Notes: generated from the sequence alone by a model not told the origin. DNA of 30,990 nt from Spirochaetaceae bacterium (GCA_031288215.1 JAITRV010000092.1:1-30990); one strand, 5' to 3'. Shown: positions 6,109 to 14,665, numbered from the stretch's first letter. A program made the numbers and translations.

Positions 6109-7308
6109 ATGGCTAAAGATCGGTTCAATAGAACTAAAATTCACATGAACGTCGGGACCATTGGTCATGTCGATCACGGGAAAACGACGCTTTCCGCCGC
6201 GATAACCATGTATTGTGGTAAAAAATACGGTGACAAGGTAATGAAATTTGATGATATTGATAATGCCCCGGAGGAAAAGGCCCGGGGGATCACTATCAAT
6301 ACCCGGCATCTGGAATACCAGTCCGAGAACCGGCACTATGCCCACATCGACTGTCCCGGCCACGCCGACTATATCAAAAACATGATCACCGGTGCGGCTC
6401 AGATGGACGGCGCGGTCCTCGTGGTCTCCGCCCCGGATTCGGTCATGCCCCAGACCCGGGAGCATATCATCCTGGCCCGCCAGGTCGGCGTTCCCAGCAT
6501 GATCGTGTTCCTCAATAAAGTCGACCTGGTGGACGATCCCGAACTCCTGGAACTGGTAGAGGAGGAGATCAAAGACGTCCTCAATGCCAACGGATTCCCC
6601 GGCGACGAAATCCCCATCATCAAAGGTTCCGCTTTCAAGGCCATGGAAGACCTCAACAGGGGCGAGGAAACCGAAAGTTCCAAGTGTATTCAGGACCTGC
6701 TGGATGCTATGGACAGCTACTTCCCTGATCCGGTTCGGGACGCCGATAAGCCCTTCCTGATGCCCATCGAGGACGTGTTTACGATTCCCGGACGGGGCAC
6801 CGTGGTCACCGGAAAGGTGGATCGGGGTATCCTCAAACTGAACGAAGAAGTCGAGATCGTCGGTATCAGGCCCACCAGGAAAACCGTCGTTACGGGGATT
6901 GAAATGTTCAATAAGCTCCTGGATGAAGCCCAGGCCGGTGATAACGTCGGTACCCTGCTCCGGGGCATTGATAAGAAGGAAGTCGAACGGGGCCAGGTCT
7001 TGGCAAAACCCGGTTCCATCACCCCCCATAGCAAATTCAAGGGCCAGATCTACTGCCTTTCCAAGGAAGAGGGCGGCCGCCATAGCCCCTTCTTCTCCGG
7101 CTATCGTCCCCAGTTCTATTTTAGAACGACGGACATTACCGGCACGGTAGCGCTTCCCGAAGGGAAGGAAATGGTTCTACCCGGGGATAACACCGAGATT
7201 ATTGGGGATCTGATTCACCCCATTGCCATGGAGAAGGGATTGCGTTTTGCCATCCGGGAAGGGGGCAAGACCGTCGCTTCCGGGCAGGTAACCGAGATTA
7301 TCGAGTAA
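6109..7308 (+). CDS. tuf: Translation elongation factor Tu
   Basis: EF-Tu is the GTPase that brings aminoacyl-tRNA to the ribosomal A site. The 399 residues carry all the G motifs: GHVDHGKT (19-26), switch I RGITINT with T62, DCPGH (81-85) whose H85 is the GTP-hydrolysis histidine, and NKVD (136-139). Domains 2 (PGRGTVVTG) and 3 (GGRHSPFFSGYRPQFYFRTTD) follow in order. The start ATG has a strong AAGGAGG site eight bases upstream. It has its own promoter and is followed by rpsJ after a hairpin. Confidence 0.99.
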   Translation: MAKDRFNRTKIHMNVGTIGHVDHGKTTLSAAITMYCGKKYGDKVMKFDDIDNAPEEKARGITINTRHLEYQSENRHYAHIDCPGHADYIKNMITGAAQMDGAVLVVSAPDSVMPQTREHIILARQVGVPSMIVFLNKVDLVDDPELLELVEEEIKDVLNANGFPGDEIPIIKGSAFKAMEDLNRGEETESSKCIQDLLDAMDSYFPDPVRDADKPFLMPIEDVFTIPGRGTVVTGKVDRGILKLNEEVEIVGIRPTRKTVVTGIEMFNKLLDEAQAGDNVGTLLRGIDKKEVERGQVLAKPGSITPHSKFKGQIYCLSKEEGGRHSPFFSGYRPQFYFRTTDITGTVALPEGKEMVLPGDNTEIIGDLIHPIAMEKGLRFAIREGGKTVASGQVTEIIE

Positions 7309-7327
7309 AAGGTTTCAATCGAGGACG

Positions 7328-7363
7328 ATATTTGATTTTTTGCCTCCGCAGGAAATCAAATAT
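7328..7363 (+). promoter_or_regulatory. Strong hairpin between tuf and rpsJ
   Basis: An 11-bp perfect AT-rich stem (ATATTTGATTT 7328-7338 with AAATCAAATAT 7353-7363) is topped by an inner TGC/GCA pair and a CTCC loop. It ends ten bases before the rpsJ ribosome site (7373-7377). No T run follows in either direction, so it is not an ordinary terminator. It may be an RNA-processing site or a leader element controlling the S10 cluster. Confidence 0.6.
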
Positions 7364-7381
7364 TCCTCATCCGGAGGAATG

Positions 7382-7690
7382 ATGACTAAGGAACGAATTC
7401 GCGTGCGTTTACGCGGTTTCGACATTGAATTGATTGATCAGAGTGCGAAGTCTATCGTCCAGACCGTGCAGAAGGCGGGGGCCAAAGTAACCGGCCCCAT
7501 CCCCCTGCCGACTCGTATCAACAAGGTAACGGTGCTTCGTTCACCCCATGTGAACAAGAAAAGCCGGGAGCAATTTGAGATGCGGACCCATAAGCGGCTG
7601 ATCGACATTATCGACCCTTCCACCGAGGTGATGGACTCCTTGATGAAGTTGGAGCTTCCCGCGGGGGTGGACGTGGAGATAAAGCAGTAG
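7382..7690 (+). CDS. rpsJ: 30S ribosomal protein S10
   Basis: S10 is a 30S head protein; in other bacteria it also partners NusB in antitermination. The ATG at 7382 gives 102 residues, the usual length, beginning MTKERIRVRLRGFD. GGAGG at 7373-7377 lies four bases upstream; an ATG one codon earlier would sit too close to it. The conserved GPIPLPT and SREQFEMRTHKRLIDI segments are present. It heads the S10 cluster; rplC follows after 114 bases. Confidence 0.97.
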   Translation: MTKERIRVRLRGFDIELIDQSAKSIVQTVQKAGAKVTGPIPLPTRINKVTVLRSPHVNKKSREQFEMRTHKRLIDIIDPSTEVMDSLMKLELPAGVDVEIKQ

Positions 7691-7725
7691 GGATGCGGCG
7701 GATTGGGTCCGGCGGATCTGCATCC
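7691..7725 (+). other. Hairpin between rpsJ and rplC
   Basis: GGATGC (7691-7696) pairs with GCATCC (7720-7725) around a GC-rich loop that contains GGCGGAT twice. No T run follows. It occupies one of the longer gaps of the S10 cluster (114 bases) and may be a processing or stabilising structure. Confidence 0.35.
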
Positions 7726-7804
7726 GGGATCTAAATCTATTGAATGGTATTCAGGCAGACGGCCCTGGACCTCAGGGTAGCGTGTCTATGATTGGAGTGA
7801 GGAA

Positions 7805-8425
7805 ATGATAGGTCTCATGGCCAAAAAAGTGGGAATGACCCAGGTCTTCGACGATGCGGGGAATCTTGTTCCGGTAACGGTTATCCGGATCGAACCGAAT
7901 GTTGTCATTGCCCAAAAGAGTGTGGAAAAAGACGGCTATGCCGCGGTGATCCTGGGGATGGAAGACCTCAAGCCCATCAAGATCACGAAGCCCTATGCGG
8001 GCCAGTTCCCGGAAAACATCCCGCCGAAAAAACGGCTCAAGGAATTTCGGGACTTTGAACGGGACGTGTCCGTCGGGGATTCCCTGGGGGTCGAGGTCTT
8101 TGAAGGCTGCCGCTATGTGGATGTGACGGGAATTTCCAAGGGAAAGGGCTTCCAGGGCGTGGTGAAGCGCTGGGGTTTCGGCGGGGGACGCCGGAGCCAC
8201 GGTTCAAAATTTCACCGGGAGCCGGGGTCCACGGGACAGTCCACCTATCCCCACCGGACCTTTAAGAACGTCAAGCTCCCCGGCCGTATGGGCCGGGAAC
8301 AGGTAACCACCCTCAGTCTCAAGGTGGTTAAAATCGATGCCGGCAGGGGCCTCATCATGGTGCGGGGGGCGGTTCCCGGCGTCAAAAAGGGCCTCGTAAC
8401 CGTCCGGGCCGCGGTAAAGAAATAG
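7805..8425 (+). CDS. rplC: 50S ribosomal protein L3
   Basis: L3 is a primary 23S rRNA binder that sends a long loop towards the peptidyl-transferase centre. It has 206 residues, beginning MIGLMAKKVGMTQVF, with the family signature around GKGFQGVVKRWGFGG and the SHGSKFHREPGSTGQ loop. The start ATG has a GTGAGG site four bases upstream. It is followed by rplD after 19 bases. Confidence 0.98.
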   Translation: MIGLMAKKVGMTQVFDDAGNLVPVTVIRIEPNVVIAQKSVEKDGYAAVILGMEDLKPIKITKPYAGQFPENIPPKKRLKEFRDFERDVSVGDSLGVEVFEGCRYVDVTGISKGKGFQGVVKRWGFGGGRRSHGSKFHREPGSTGQSTYPHRTFKNVKLPGRMGREQVTTLSLKVVKIDAGRGLIMVRGAVPGVKKGLVTVRAAVKK

Positions 8426-8444
8426 GGGCGTAAGGGAACAAGCG

Positions 8445-9095
8445 ATGAATCGGACAGTGTATTCCATTGAAGGCAAGGAACTGCGGGACATTGAACTGGA
8501 TGAGGGGGTTTTCGGCCTTCCGGTCAATGAGGACGTGATCTGGTATGCCATAAACAATGAACTTGCCAATAAACGCCTGGGTACGGCCTGTACCAAGGAC
8601 CGGGGGGAGGTTCACGGTTCCAATGCCAAGCCCTATAAGCAGAAGGGCACCGGCAGGGCCCGGCGGGGGGATAAGAAATCCCCCCTCCTGGTGGGCGGGG
8701 GAACCGTATTCGGCCCCAAACCACGGGATTTCTCCTATACCATCCCCCGGAAGGTGAAACGCCTCGCCTTGAAGAGCATTTTAAGCCTCAAGGCCCAGAG
8801 TGATTCCCTCAAAATAATCGAAGATTTCTCTGTCGAATCGGGTAAAACCAGGGACCTGGCGGGGATTATCAAGAATTTCGGCGATGGTGAACGGACCGTG
8901 ATCATCCTCAAGGATGATGATCCCAAGATAAAACGGGCCGGGGCCAATATCCCCTGGCTGAGTTTTCTGTCCTATAACCGCTTGCGGGCCCACGACCTCT
9001 TTTACGGCCGCCGGGTGATCCTCCTGGAGACGGCGGTGAAGAACCTGAACGCCTTCTACGGCGCCGGGGAAGCGAAAGGGGAGGCCCTGCAATGA
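8445..9095 (+). CDS. rplD: 50S ribosomal protein L4
   Basis: L4 binds domain I of 23S rRNA and lines the peptide exit tunnel; in some bacteria it represses its own operon. It has 216 residues. The tunnel loop is present (GEVHGSNAKPYKQKGTGRAR, about 52-71, then KSPLLVGGGTVFGPKPRDFSY). The last four bases (ATGA, 9092-9095) overlap the start of rplW, which implies translational coupling. Confidence 0.97.
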   Translation: MNRTVYSIEGKELRDIELDEGVFGLPVNEDVIWYAINNELANKRLGTACTKDRGEVHGSNAKPYKQKGTGRARRGDKKSPLLVGGGTVFGPKPRDFSYTIPRKVKRLALKSILSLKAQSDSLKIIEDFSVESGKTRDLAGIIKNFGDGERTVIILKDDDPKIKRAGANIPWLSFLSYNRLRAHDLFYGRRVILLETAVKNLNAFYGAGEAKGEALQ

Positions 9096-9379
9096 CCATA
9101 TACGAGAAGATCCTCATAGAACCGGTATTGTCCGAAAAGGCCAATACCCTGCGGGAGGAAGGAAAATACGTGTTTAAGGTTGATCCTTCCGCCACGAAGA
9201 TCCAGATAAAGGAGGCGGTACGCCGGCTTTTCAACGTCCACCCCGTCTCCTGTACGGTGATGGTAGTGGGCGGCAAGCCCAAACGGCAGCGTAACCGGGC
9301 CGGGTATACCTCATCCTGGAAAAAGGCGATCGTCCGTTTGCAGAAAAACGAAAAGATCGGCATTTTTGAGGGAGTTTAG
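9092..9379 (+). CDS. rplW: 50S ribosomal protein L23
   Basis: L23 sits at the exit of the peptide tunnel and docks trigger factor and SRP. It has 95 residues, with the typical IYEKILIEPVLSEKA start and the loop segment GGKPKRQRNRAGYTSSWKKA. Its start overlaps the rplD stop by four bases. It lies within the S10 cluster and has no ribosome site of note beyond the GGGGAGG at about 9078-9084. Confidence 0.97.
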   Translation: MTIYEKILIEPVLSEKANTLREEGKYVFKVDPSATKIQIKEAVRRLFNVHPVSCTVMVVGGKPKRQRNRAGYTSSWKKAIVRLQKNEKIGIFEGV

Positions 9380-9388
9380 GGGAAGGTC

Positions 9389-10216
9389 ATGGGAATAAAG
9401 ACGTATAAACCCATCACCGCGGGAATGCGGCAGTGGGTCAGCCTGGATTATAAAGAATTAACCACCGATAAGCCGGAAAAATCCCTGACCGTGGGCCGGG
9501 GAGAAAAGGCCGGCCGGGATTCCAACGGCCGTATCAGCGTCCGGCATAAGGGCGGCGGCCATAAACGCCGGTACCGGATCATCGATTTTAAGCGGGATAA
9601 GATAGGCATCCCCGGTAAGGTGGCCACCGTTGAGTACGATCCGAACCGGAGCGCTAACATCGCCCTGGTGGTGTACGCCGACGGCGAGAAGCGCTACATC
9701 CTCGCCCCTAAGGGAATCGCCGTGGGGGCCAAGATTATGAGCGGCCCCAATGCCCCCATTGAGGCGGGCAACGCCCTGCCCCTGGAAAATATCCCCCTGG
9801 GCTTCCAGGTGCATAACATCGAACTGACCCTGGGCAAGGGGGGCCAGATAACCCGTTCCGCCGGGACCGGGGCCCTCATCGCCGCCAAAGAAGGGGACTA
9901 CGTAACGGTAAAACTCTCCTCGGGGGAAATGCGGATGATCTTCAAGAAGTGCTATGCCACCATCGGCACCGTGGGAAACGAGGATCACATGAACATCCAG
10001 TTCGGGAAGGCGGGGCGGAAACGGTGGCTGGGAGTGCGCCCCTCCGTCCGGGGTATGGCGATGAACCCCGTGGATCATCCCCACGGGGGCGGTGAAGGAA
10101 AGAATAAGGGTATCCATCCGGTAAGCCCCTGGGGGCAGCCGACAAAGGGATTTAAGACCCGGAACAAGCATAAGCCTTCGTCCCGGTTTATCGTAAGCCG
10201 GGGGAAAAAGAAGTAG
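9389..10216 (+). CDS. rplB: 50S ribosomal protein L2
   Basis: L2 is needed for subunit joining and peptidyl-transferase function. The 275 residues contain the OB-fold and SH3-like domains. The C-terminal signature MNPVDHPHGGGEGK (about 226-239) carries the conserved histidine region close to the catalytic centre. The start ATG follows a GGGGAAGG site. It is followed by rpsS after 41 bases. Confidence 0.98.
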   Translation: MGIKTYKPITAGMRQWVSLDYKELTTDKPEKSLTVGRGEKAGRDSNGRISVRHKGGGHKRRYRIIDFKRDKIGIPGKVATVEYDPNRSANIALVVYADGEKRYILAPKGIAVGAKIMSGPNAPIEAGNALPLENIPLGFQVHNIELTLGKGGQITRSAGTGALIAAKEGDYVTVKLSSGEMRMIFKKCYATIGTVGNEDHMNIQFGKAGRKRWLGVRPSVRGMAMNPVDHPHGGGEGKNKGIHPVSPWGQPTKGFKTRNKHKPSSRFIVSRGKKK

Positions 10217-10257
10217 AAAGCGGCCGCCGGGCGGAGCTTTCCTAAGGAGAGAGCAGG

Positions 10258-10539
10258 GTGTCAAGATCGATTAAGAAAGGGCCCTTTATAGAAAAGAGCC
10301 TTTACAAGAAAGTATTGGAGATGAGTAAGGCCGGGGACAGGAAGATGATCAAGACCTATTCCCGCTGTTCCACGATTATTCCCGAAATGGTCGGCGGGAC
10401 GATTTCCGTCTATAATGGTAAAACCTGGATTCCCGTGTATATCACGGAAAACCTGGTCGGTCATAAACTGGGGGAGTTCGCCCCGACCCGGATTTTCCGG
10501 GGTCACGCCGGCTCGGATAAAAAAGCCTCGAAGGGGTAG
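10258..10539 (+). CDS. rpsS: 30S ribosomal protein S19
   Basis: S19 forms a complex with S13 in the 30S head. The gene uses a GTG start at 10258 with AAGGAGAG at 10244-10251. Its 93 residues begin SRSIKKGPFIEKSL, and the conserved ITENLVGHKLGEFAPTR segment lies near the C-terminus. Length and order are normal for an S10 cluster. Confidence 0.98.
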   Translation: MSRSIKKGPFIEKSLYKKVLEMSKAGDRKMIKTYSRCSTIIPEMVGGTISVYNGKTWIPVYITENLVGHKLGEFAPTRIFRGHAGSDKKASKG

Positions 10540-10547
10540 GCAGGTCT

Positions 10548-10928
10548 ATGAAAACAACCACCGGTTACCGGGCGGTAACTAAATTTATTATCGCGTCCCC
10601 CTATAAGATACGGCCCGTGGCGGATCTGGTCCGCCGCAAGCCCTATCCCGAGGCCCTGTCCATCCTGGAAAATATGCCCCATAAGGGGGCCCGGCTTATC
10701 AGGAAAACGGTAAAATCCGCCGCATCCAATGCCCTGGGCCGCAACAAGCAGCTTGAGGAGGATATGCTCTACGTGAAGGAAATCATGGTGGATGAGGGCC
10801 CCCGGCTGAAACGGATCTGGTTCCGGGCCCGGGGACGGGCGGATATGCTGCTCAAGAGAATGTGTCACATTACCGTGGTAATCGATGAAGTGCGGGCCGA
10901 GGCTTCGCAGAAAAAGGCGGGGGAATAA
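10548..10928 (+). CDS. rplV: 50S ribosomal protein L22
   Basis: L22 contacts all 23S rRNA domains, and its beta-hairpin lines the exit tunnel at the macrolide site. It has 126 residues, with RPVADLVRRKPYPEALSIL near the N-terminus and the hairpin segment DEGPRLKRIWFRARGRADML near the C-terminus. It starts eight bases after rpsS and ends one base before the GTG of rpsC. Confidence 0.97.
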   Translation: MKTTTGYRAVTKFIIASPYKIRPVADLVRRKPYPEALSILENMPHKGARLIRKTVKSAASNALGRNKQLEEDMLYVKEIMVDEGPRLKRIWFRARGRADMLLKRMCHITVVIDEVRAEASQKKAGE

Positions 10929-10929
10929 A

Positions 10930-11631
10930 GTGGGACAAAAGGTTAACCCGATTGGGCTGAGGATAGGGATCAATAAGACCTGGGGCTCCCGGTGGTACGT
11001 GGACCCCAAGGAATATGCGGACACCCTCCATGAGGATCTGAAACTCAGGAAGCGTATCCTCCACATGAATGAAACCAAGGGGGCGGACATCGCCGAACTG
11101 GAGATTATCCGGCACCCCCAGCGGATAACCATCGTTATCCATACCGCCCGCCCGGGGGTCATCATCGGGGTAAAGGGCGCCAATATCGAAAAGATCGGTA
11201 ATGAATTGCAGAAAAACATTACCAAGAAAATACAGATCAAGATTAAAGAGGTCAGAAACGCCGATTGTAATGCCCAGATCATCGCCCAAAACGTGGCCCG
11301 GCAGCTCTTGGCCCGGGGATCCTTCCGGCGGACCATGAAGCAGACCATCTCCAATGCCATCAAGAAGGGGGCTCAGGGGGTAAAGCTCCGGCTCTCCGGC
11401 CGTCTCGGGGGGGCGGAAATGTCCCGGACCGAGGAAGCCAAGGAAGGGCGCATACCCCTCCATACCCTGCGGGCGGATATCGACTATGGGTTTGCCGAAG
11501 CTCATACCACCTTCGGCGTCATCGGCATCAAGGTCTGGGTGTACAACGGTATGAAGTACGGCAAGGAACAAAAGGAAGACGCGGGAGCCCTCCTCCGGAA
11601 ACGGCGTGAACGGGTCCCGGCAAGGAGTTAA
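10930..11631 (+). CDS. rpsC: 30S ribosomal protein S3
   Basis: S3 lies at the mRNA entry channel and has helicase activity with S4 and S5. I place the start at the GTG at 10930, because the translation then begins GQKVNPIGLRIGINKTWGS, the family N-terminus, and gives 233 residues. The frame is open upstream into rplV but unlike S3 there. The KH domain motif GVIIGVKGANIEKIGNEL (about 76-93) is intact. The ribosome site would be the GGCGGGGG inside the end of rplV. Confidence 0.97.
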   Translation: MGQKVNPIGLRIGINKTWGSRWYVDPKEYADTLHEDLKLRKRILHMNETKGADIAELEIIRHPQRITIVIHTARPGVIIGVKGANIEKIGNELQKNITKKIQIKIKEVRNADCNAQIIAQNVARQLLARGSFRRTMKQTISNAIKKGAQGVKLRLSGRLGGAEMSRTEEAKEGRIPLHTLRADIDYGFAEAHTTFGVIGIKVWVYNGMKYGKEQKEDAGALLRKRRERVPARS

Positions 11632-11634
11632 GCG

Positions 11635-12060
11635 ATGCTGAGTCCTAAGCGTGTGCGGCACCGGAAGGTGCAGCGGGGTAATATGCCGGGAAACGCTACC
11701 CGGGGCAATACCGTGGTCTTTGGCGACTATGCCCTGGTAGCCCTGGATCGGATGTGGATCACCAACCGGCAGATTGAGGCCGCCCGTATCGCCCTGAACC
11801 GCCATATCAAGCGGGGGGGCAAGGTGTGGATCCGGATTTTTCCGGATAAGCCCTATTCCAAGAAGCCCGCGGAAACCCGCATGGGCAAGGGCAAGGGGGC
11901 GCCGGAGTATTGGGTCGCGGTGGTAAAGCCCGGGACGGTTATGTTTGAACTGGGCGGGGTTGATAAAACTCTGGCGGAAGAGGCCATGATCTTGGCGGGG
12001 GCAAAACTCCCGATTAAAACCAAGTTTGTTGCCCGTTCTGATTTTGAGCTGGGTGCGTAA
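11635..12060 (+). CDS. rplP: 50S ribosomal protein L16
   Basis: L16 binds near the A site and 5S rRNA and is required late in 50S assembly. It has 141 residues beginning MLSPKRVRHRKVQRGN. The conserved RIFPDKPYSKKPAETRMGKGKG segment (about 68-89, including the R-M-G-K motif) is present, as is the EYWVAVVKPGTVMFEL strand. It starts three bases after rpsC. Confidence 0.98.
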   Translation: MLSPKRVRHRKVQRGNMPGNATRGNTVVFGDYALVALDRMWITNRQIEAARIALNRHIKRGGKVWIRIFPDKPYSKKPAETRMGKGKGAPEYWVAVVKPGTVMFELGGVDKTLAEEAMILAGAKLPIKTKFVARSDFELGA

Positions 12061-12105
12061 GGATCCGGTAAAAGGTTTTTTCGGTTGCGATATGAGGAAG
12101 AGAAA

Positions 12106-12303
12106 ATGAAGAATTCGTTTAAGAATTTGACCTTACCGGAGCTTAAGGCGAAACGGGACGAGCTGAATAAGAAGTATTTGGACCTTCGTTTCCAAATAGT
12201 TATCGGTCATGTGGAGAATCCGCTTCAAAAGCGGACGATGCGCCGGCAGATAGCCCGGCTTCATACCCTGATCCGGCAGCAAGAACCGGCCTTGAAAGGG
12301 TAA
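12106..12303 (+). CDS. rpmC: 50S ribosomal protein L29
   Basis: L29 is a small helical-hairpin protein near the exit tunnel next to L23. The ATG at 12106 has a GAGGAAG site upstream (12094-12100) and gives 65 residues, the normal length; an in-frame TTG at 12085 would add seven residues without good reason. The core (NLTLPELKAKRDELNKKYLD and the terminal helix with RRQIARLHTL) fits the family. Confidence 0.95.
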   Translation: MKNSFKNLTLPELKAKRDELNKKYLDLRFQIVIGHVENPLQKRTMRRQIARLHTLIRQQEPALKG

Positions 12304-12349
12304 GGCAGGTTCCGGGAGGCCTTTTTCGGGACCCATGGAGGGAGAGACA

Positions 12350-12622
12350 GTGGAAGATCAGGCGGTTAAAAGGAAAAGCGGAAAGAAAGAGTTTGTGGGG
12401 ATTGTCAAGAGTGATAAAATGGATAAAACCATTGTGGTCGCCGTGGAAACGACCGCCCTGCATCCGCTCTACAAAAAATACGTTACCCGGACTAAGAAGG
12501 TGAAAGCCCACGATGAATCCAACGAGGCGAAGATCGGGGACCGGGTGAGGGTTGTGGAATGTCGTCCTATCAGCAAGGAAAAATGCTGGAGGCTTGCGGC
12601 AATTGTCGAACATGCCAAATAA
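12350..12622 (+). CDS. rpsQ: 30S ribosomal protein S17
   Basis: S17 is a primary 16S rRNA binder with an OB fold. I prefer the GTG at 12350 (90 residues) because GGAGGGAGAG (12337-12346) precedes it. The ATG at 12335 overlaps this site and would add five residues. The signature KSDKMDKTIVVAVE and the IGDRVRVVECRPIS segment are present. It starts 46 bases after rpmC. Confidence 0.95.
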   Translation: MEDQAVKRKSGKKEFVGIVKSDKMDKTIVVAVETTALHPLYKKYVTRTKKVKAHDESNEAKIGDRVRVVECRPISKEKCWRLAAIVEHAK

Positions 12623-12634
12623 GGAGAGCGGGAA

Positions 12635-13003
12635 ATGATTCAAGTGGAGACTTTCCTGAATGTGGCCGACAATTCAGGCGCCAAGATAGTGCAGTGCATT
12701 AAGGTCCTCGGCGGTTCCAAGCGGAAGTATGCGGGCATCGGCGATATTGTTGTGGTGGCGGTTAAGGACGCCCTGCCGACCTCGAATATCAAGAAGGGCT
12801 CCGTGGAGAAGGCGGTGATCGTGCGGACCCACAAGGAATACCGCCGCCCCGACGGGACCTATATCCGCTTTGACGATAATGCCTGCGTGATTATCGATGC
12901 GGGGATGAATCCCAAGGGAAAGCGGATCTTTGGCCCGGTGGCCCGGGAATTACGGGAGAAGGATTTCATGAAGATTGTATCCCTCGCCCCGGAGGTATTG
13001 TAG
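12635..13003 (+). CDS. rplN: 50S ribosomal protein L14
   Basis: L14 forms an intersubunit bridge and is the docking site of ribosome silencing factors in other bacteria. It is 122 residues, the standard length, beginning MIQVETFLNVADNSGAK and with the GTYIRFDDNACVIID segment. A TAAGGAGAG ribosome site lies upstream. The first gene of the spc part of the cluster, it is followed by rplX after 69 bases. Confidence 0.98.
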   Translation: MIQVETFLNVADNSGAKIVQCIKVLGGSKRKYAGIGDIVVVAVKDALPTSNIKKGSVEKAVIVRTHKEYRRPDGTYIRFDDNACVIIDAGMNPKGKRIFGPVARELREKDFMKIVSLAPEVL

Positions 13004-13072
13004 TCCCGGGGGTATTCCGGGGGAAATTATGGTCCCTGCGGCCCGGATGCCGGGGGGAGAAGGAGCGGTAGG

Positions 13073-13399
13073 ATGTCAGCGGAAGTACAACATAAATTTA
13101 AATTAAAAAAAGAAGATACCGTAGAGATCATTGCCGGCAAGGACAAGGGAAAACGGGGCCGGATCTTAAAGATCCTCCGCGAAAAGGACCGGGTGATTGT
13201 GGAAGGGGTTAATATCGTCAAAAAGGCGATGAAACGCCGGACCCAGCAGGACCGGGGGGGGATCGCCGAGATAGAGGCGGGGATCCACAGCAGCAACGTG
13301 ATGATCCTCTGCAAAAAATGCGGACCCACCCGGATAGGGTATAAGGTAACCGGGGATACCAAAACCCGGATTTGTAAAAAATGCGGAGAGGCATTGTAA
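13073..13399 (+). CDS. rplX: 50S ribosomal protein L24 with zinc-ribbon C-terminus
   Basis: L24 starts 50S assembly and sits near the tunnel exit. It has 108 residues. The KOW motif is at about 14-40 (EDTVEIIAGKDKGKRGRIL). The C-terminal part carries two CxxC pairs (C80/C83 and C101/C104), which should bind zinc; this form occurs in many bacteria, while others lack the cysteines. An AAGGAG ribosome site is upstream, and the AAGGAG for rplE overlaps the gene's end. Confidence 0.97.
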   Translation: MSAEVQHKFKLKKEDTVEIIAGKDKGKRGRILKILREKDRVIVEGVNIVKKAMKRRTQQDRGGIAEIEAGIHSSNVMILCKKCGPTRIGYKVTGDTKTRICKKCGEAL

Positions 13400-13413
13400 G
13401 GAGTGGCGTTGAG

Positions 13414-13965
13414 ATGAAAAACTATGAACCGCGGCTCAAAAAAATATACAAGGAGCGGATCGCTCCGGAGATGTTTAAAGAGTTCGGCTACACCTCGACT
13501 ATGCAGACGCCGCGGCTGGAAAAGATAGTGGTCAGTATGGGGGTCGGGGAGGCGCTTCAAAACAAGAAGCTCCTGGACGCCGCCATTGAGGACCTGACCC
13601 TAATCACCGGCCAGAAGGCGGTCAAAACCAAGGCCCGGAAGAGTATCGCCAATTTCAAGATCCGGACCGGCCAGGAAATCGGCGCCAAGGTAACCCTCCG
13701 GGGGGCCATGATGTACGAGTTTCTGGACCGTTTGGTGAACGTCGCCCTGCCCCGGGTGAAGGACTTCCGGGGGGTGAGTCAGAACGCCTTTGACGGACAC
13801 GGAAATTATTCCCTCGGGATTTCCGAGCAGATTATTTTCCCGGAGATCGATTTTGATAAGATTGAACGGGTATCCGGACTCAACGTGGCCATCATAACGA
13901 CGGCCCGGACCGATGCGGAGGCCAAGGCCTTCCTCGCCAAATTCGGGATGCCCTTTAGAAAGTAG
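13414..13965 (+). CDS. rplE: 50S ribosomal protein L5
   Basis: L5 binds 5S rRNA and contacts P-site tRNA. Starting at the ATG at 13414 it has 183 residues and begins MKNYEPRLKKIYKERIAPEM, as L5 should; the frame is open upstream into rplX but unlike L5 there. The conserved LEKIVVSMGVGEA and FKIRTGQEIGAKVTLRG segments are present. TAAGGAG at 13397-13403 is the ribosome site. A 92-base gap separates it from rpsZ. Confidence 0.97.
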   Translation: MKNYEPRLKKIYKERIAPEMFKEFGYTSTMQTPRLEKIVVSMGVGEALQNKKLLDAAIEDLTLITGQKAVKTKARKSIANFKIRTGQEIGAKVTLRGAMMYEFLDRLVNVALPRVKDFRGVSQNAFDGHGNYSLGISEQIIFPEIDFDKIERVSGLNVAIITTARTDAEAKAFLAKFGMPFRK

Positions 13966-14057
13966 GAGCGAATGAGTTTTCGGACCCCGCAAGGCCCGGG
14001 ATTCCGATTAAAAGGATCTATCAGGCAGGTCTGGTAAATCCGGAATAAGGAGTATAC

Positions 14058-14243
14058 ATGGCAAGAAAAGCGATGATTATAAAGGCGCTCAGGACGCCGA
14101 AATATAAAACCAGAAAAGTCAACCGGTGCCGGATTTGCGGCCGGGCCAGGGGATATTTGCGGAAATTTGAGATGTGCCGCCTTTGCTTCCGCAAACTTGC
14201 GAGCGAAGGACTTATTCCGGGCGTCACTAAATCAAGTTGGTAA
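14058..14243 (+). CDS. rpsZ: 30S ribosomal protein S14, zinc-binding (type Z)
   Basis: S14 is a 30S head protein needed late in assembly. The 61 residues are the short form. The zinc ribbon C24-x2-C27 and C40-x2-C43 is intact, so this is the zinc-dependent (C+) version. It starts after a TAAGGAG site. Zinc-independent paralogues replace it under zinc limitation in some bacteria; none is seen here. Confidence 0.98.
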   Translation: MARKAMIIKALRTPKYKTRKVNRCRICGRARGYLRKFEMCRLCFRKLASEGLIPGVTKSSW

Positions 14244-14257
14244 GGTAGGAGAAGAGG

Positions 14258-14656
14258 ATGAGCGTATCTGACCCCATAGCGGACATGTTGACGAAGATCC
14301 GAAATGCCGGGATGGCAAAACACGAGAAAGTTGATATCCCTACCTCCAAATTGAAACTTGAGATCGTAAAGATTCTAAAGACCGAAGGGTATATCAAGAA
14401 CTTTAAAAAGGTGAACCTGAATGGAAACAACATCATCCGGGTTTTTATGAAATATGACGAGGAAACCGGACCGGTGATTCACGGTATCGAGAAGGTCTCG
14501 AAACCGGGCCGCCGGGTATATACGGGGTACAAAAAGATGCCGAGGGTTTATAACGGATACGGAACCTTGATCGTCTCTACCTCCCTGGGCGTTACTACCG
14601 GAAGAAAAGCCGCCGAAAAAAAGGTTGGCGGTGAAATTATCTGTACAGTCTGGTAA
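14258..14656 (+). CDS. rpsH: 30S ribosomal protein S8
   Basis: S8 binds the central domain of 16S rRNA and in Escherichia coli represses the spc operon. It has 132 residues. The start SVSDPIADMLTKIRNAGMAK and the C-terminal signature GTLIVSTSLGVTTGRKAA are typical. It lies 14 bases after rpsZ with a TAGGAGAAGAGG site. Confidence 0.98.
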   Translation: MSVSDPIADMLTKIRNAGMAKHEKVDIPTSKLKLEIVKILKTEGYIKNFKKVNLNGNNIIRVFMKYDEETGPVIHGIEKVSKPGRRVYTGYKKMPRVYNGYGTLIVSTSLGVTTGRKAAEKKVGGEIICTVW

Positions 14657-14665
14657 GGGGTTGTT

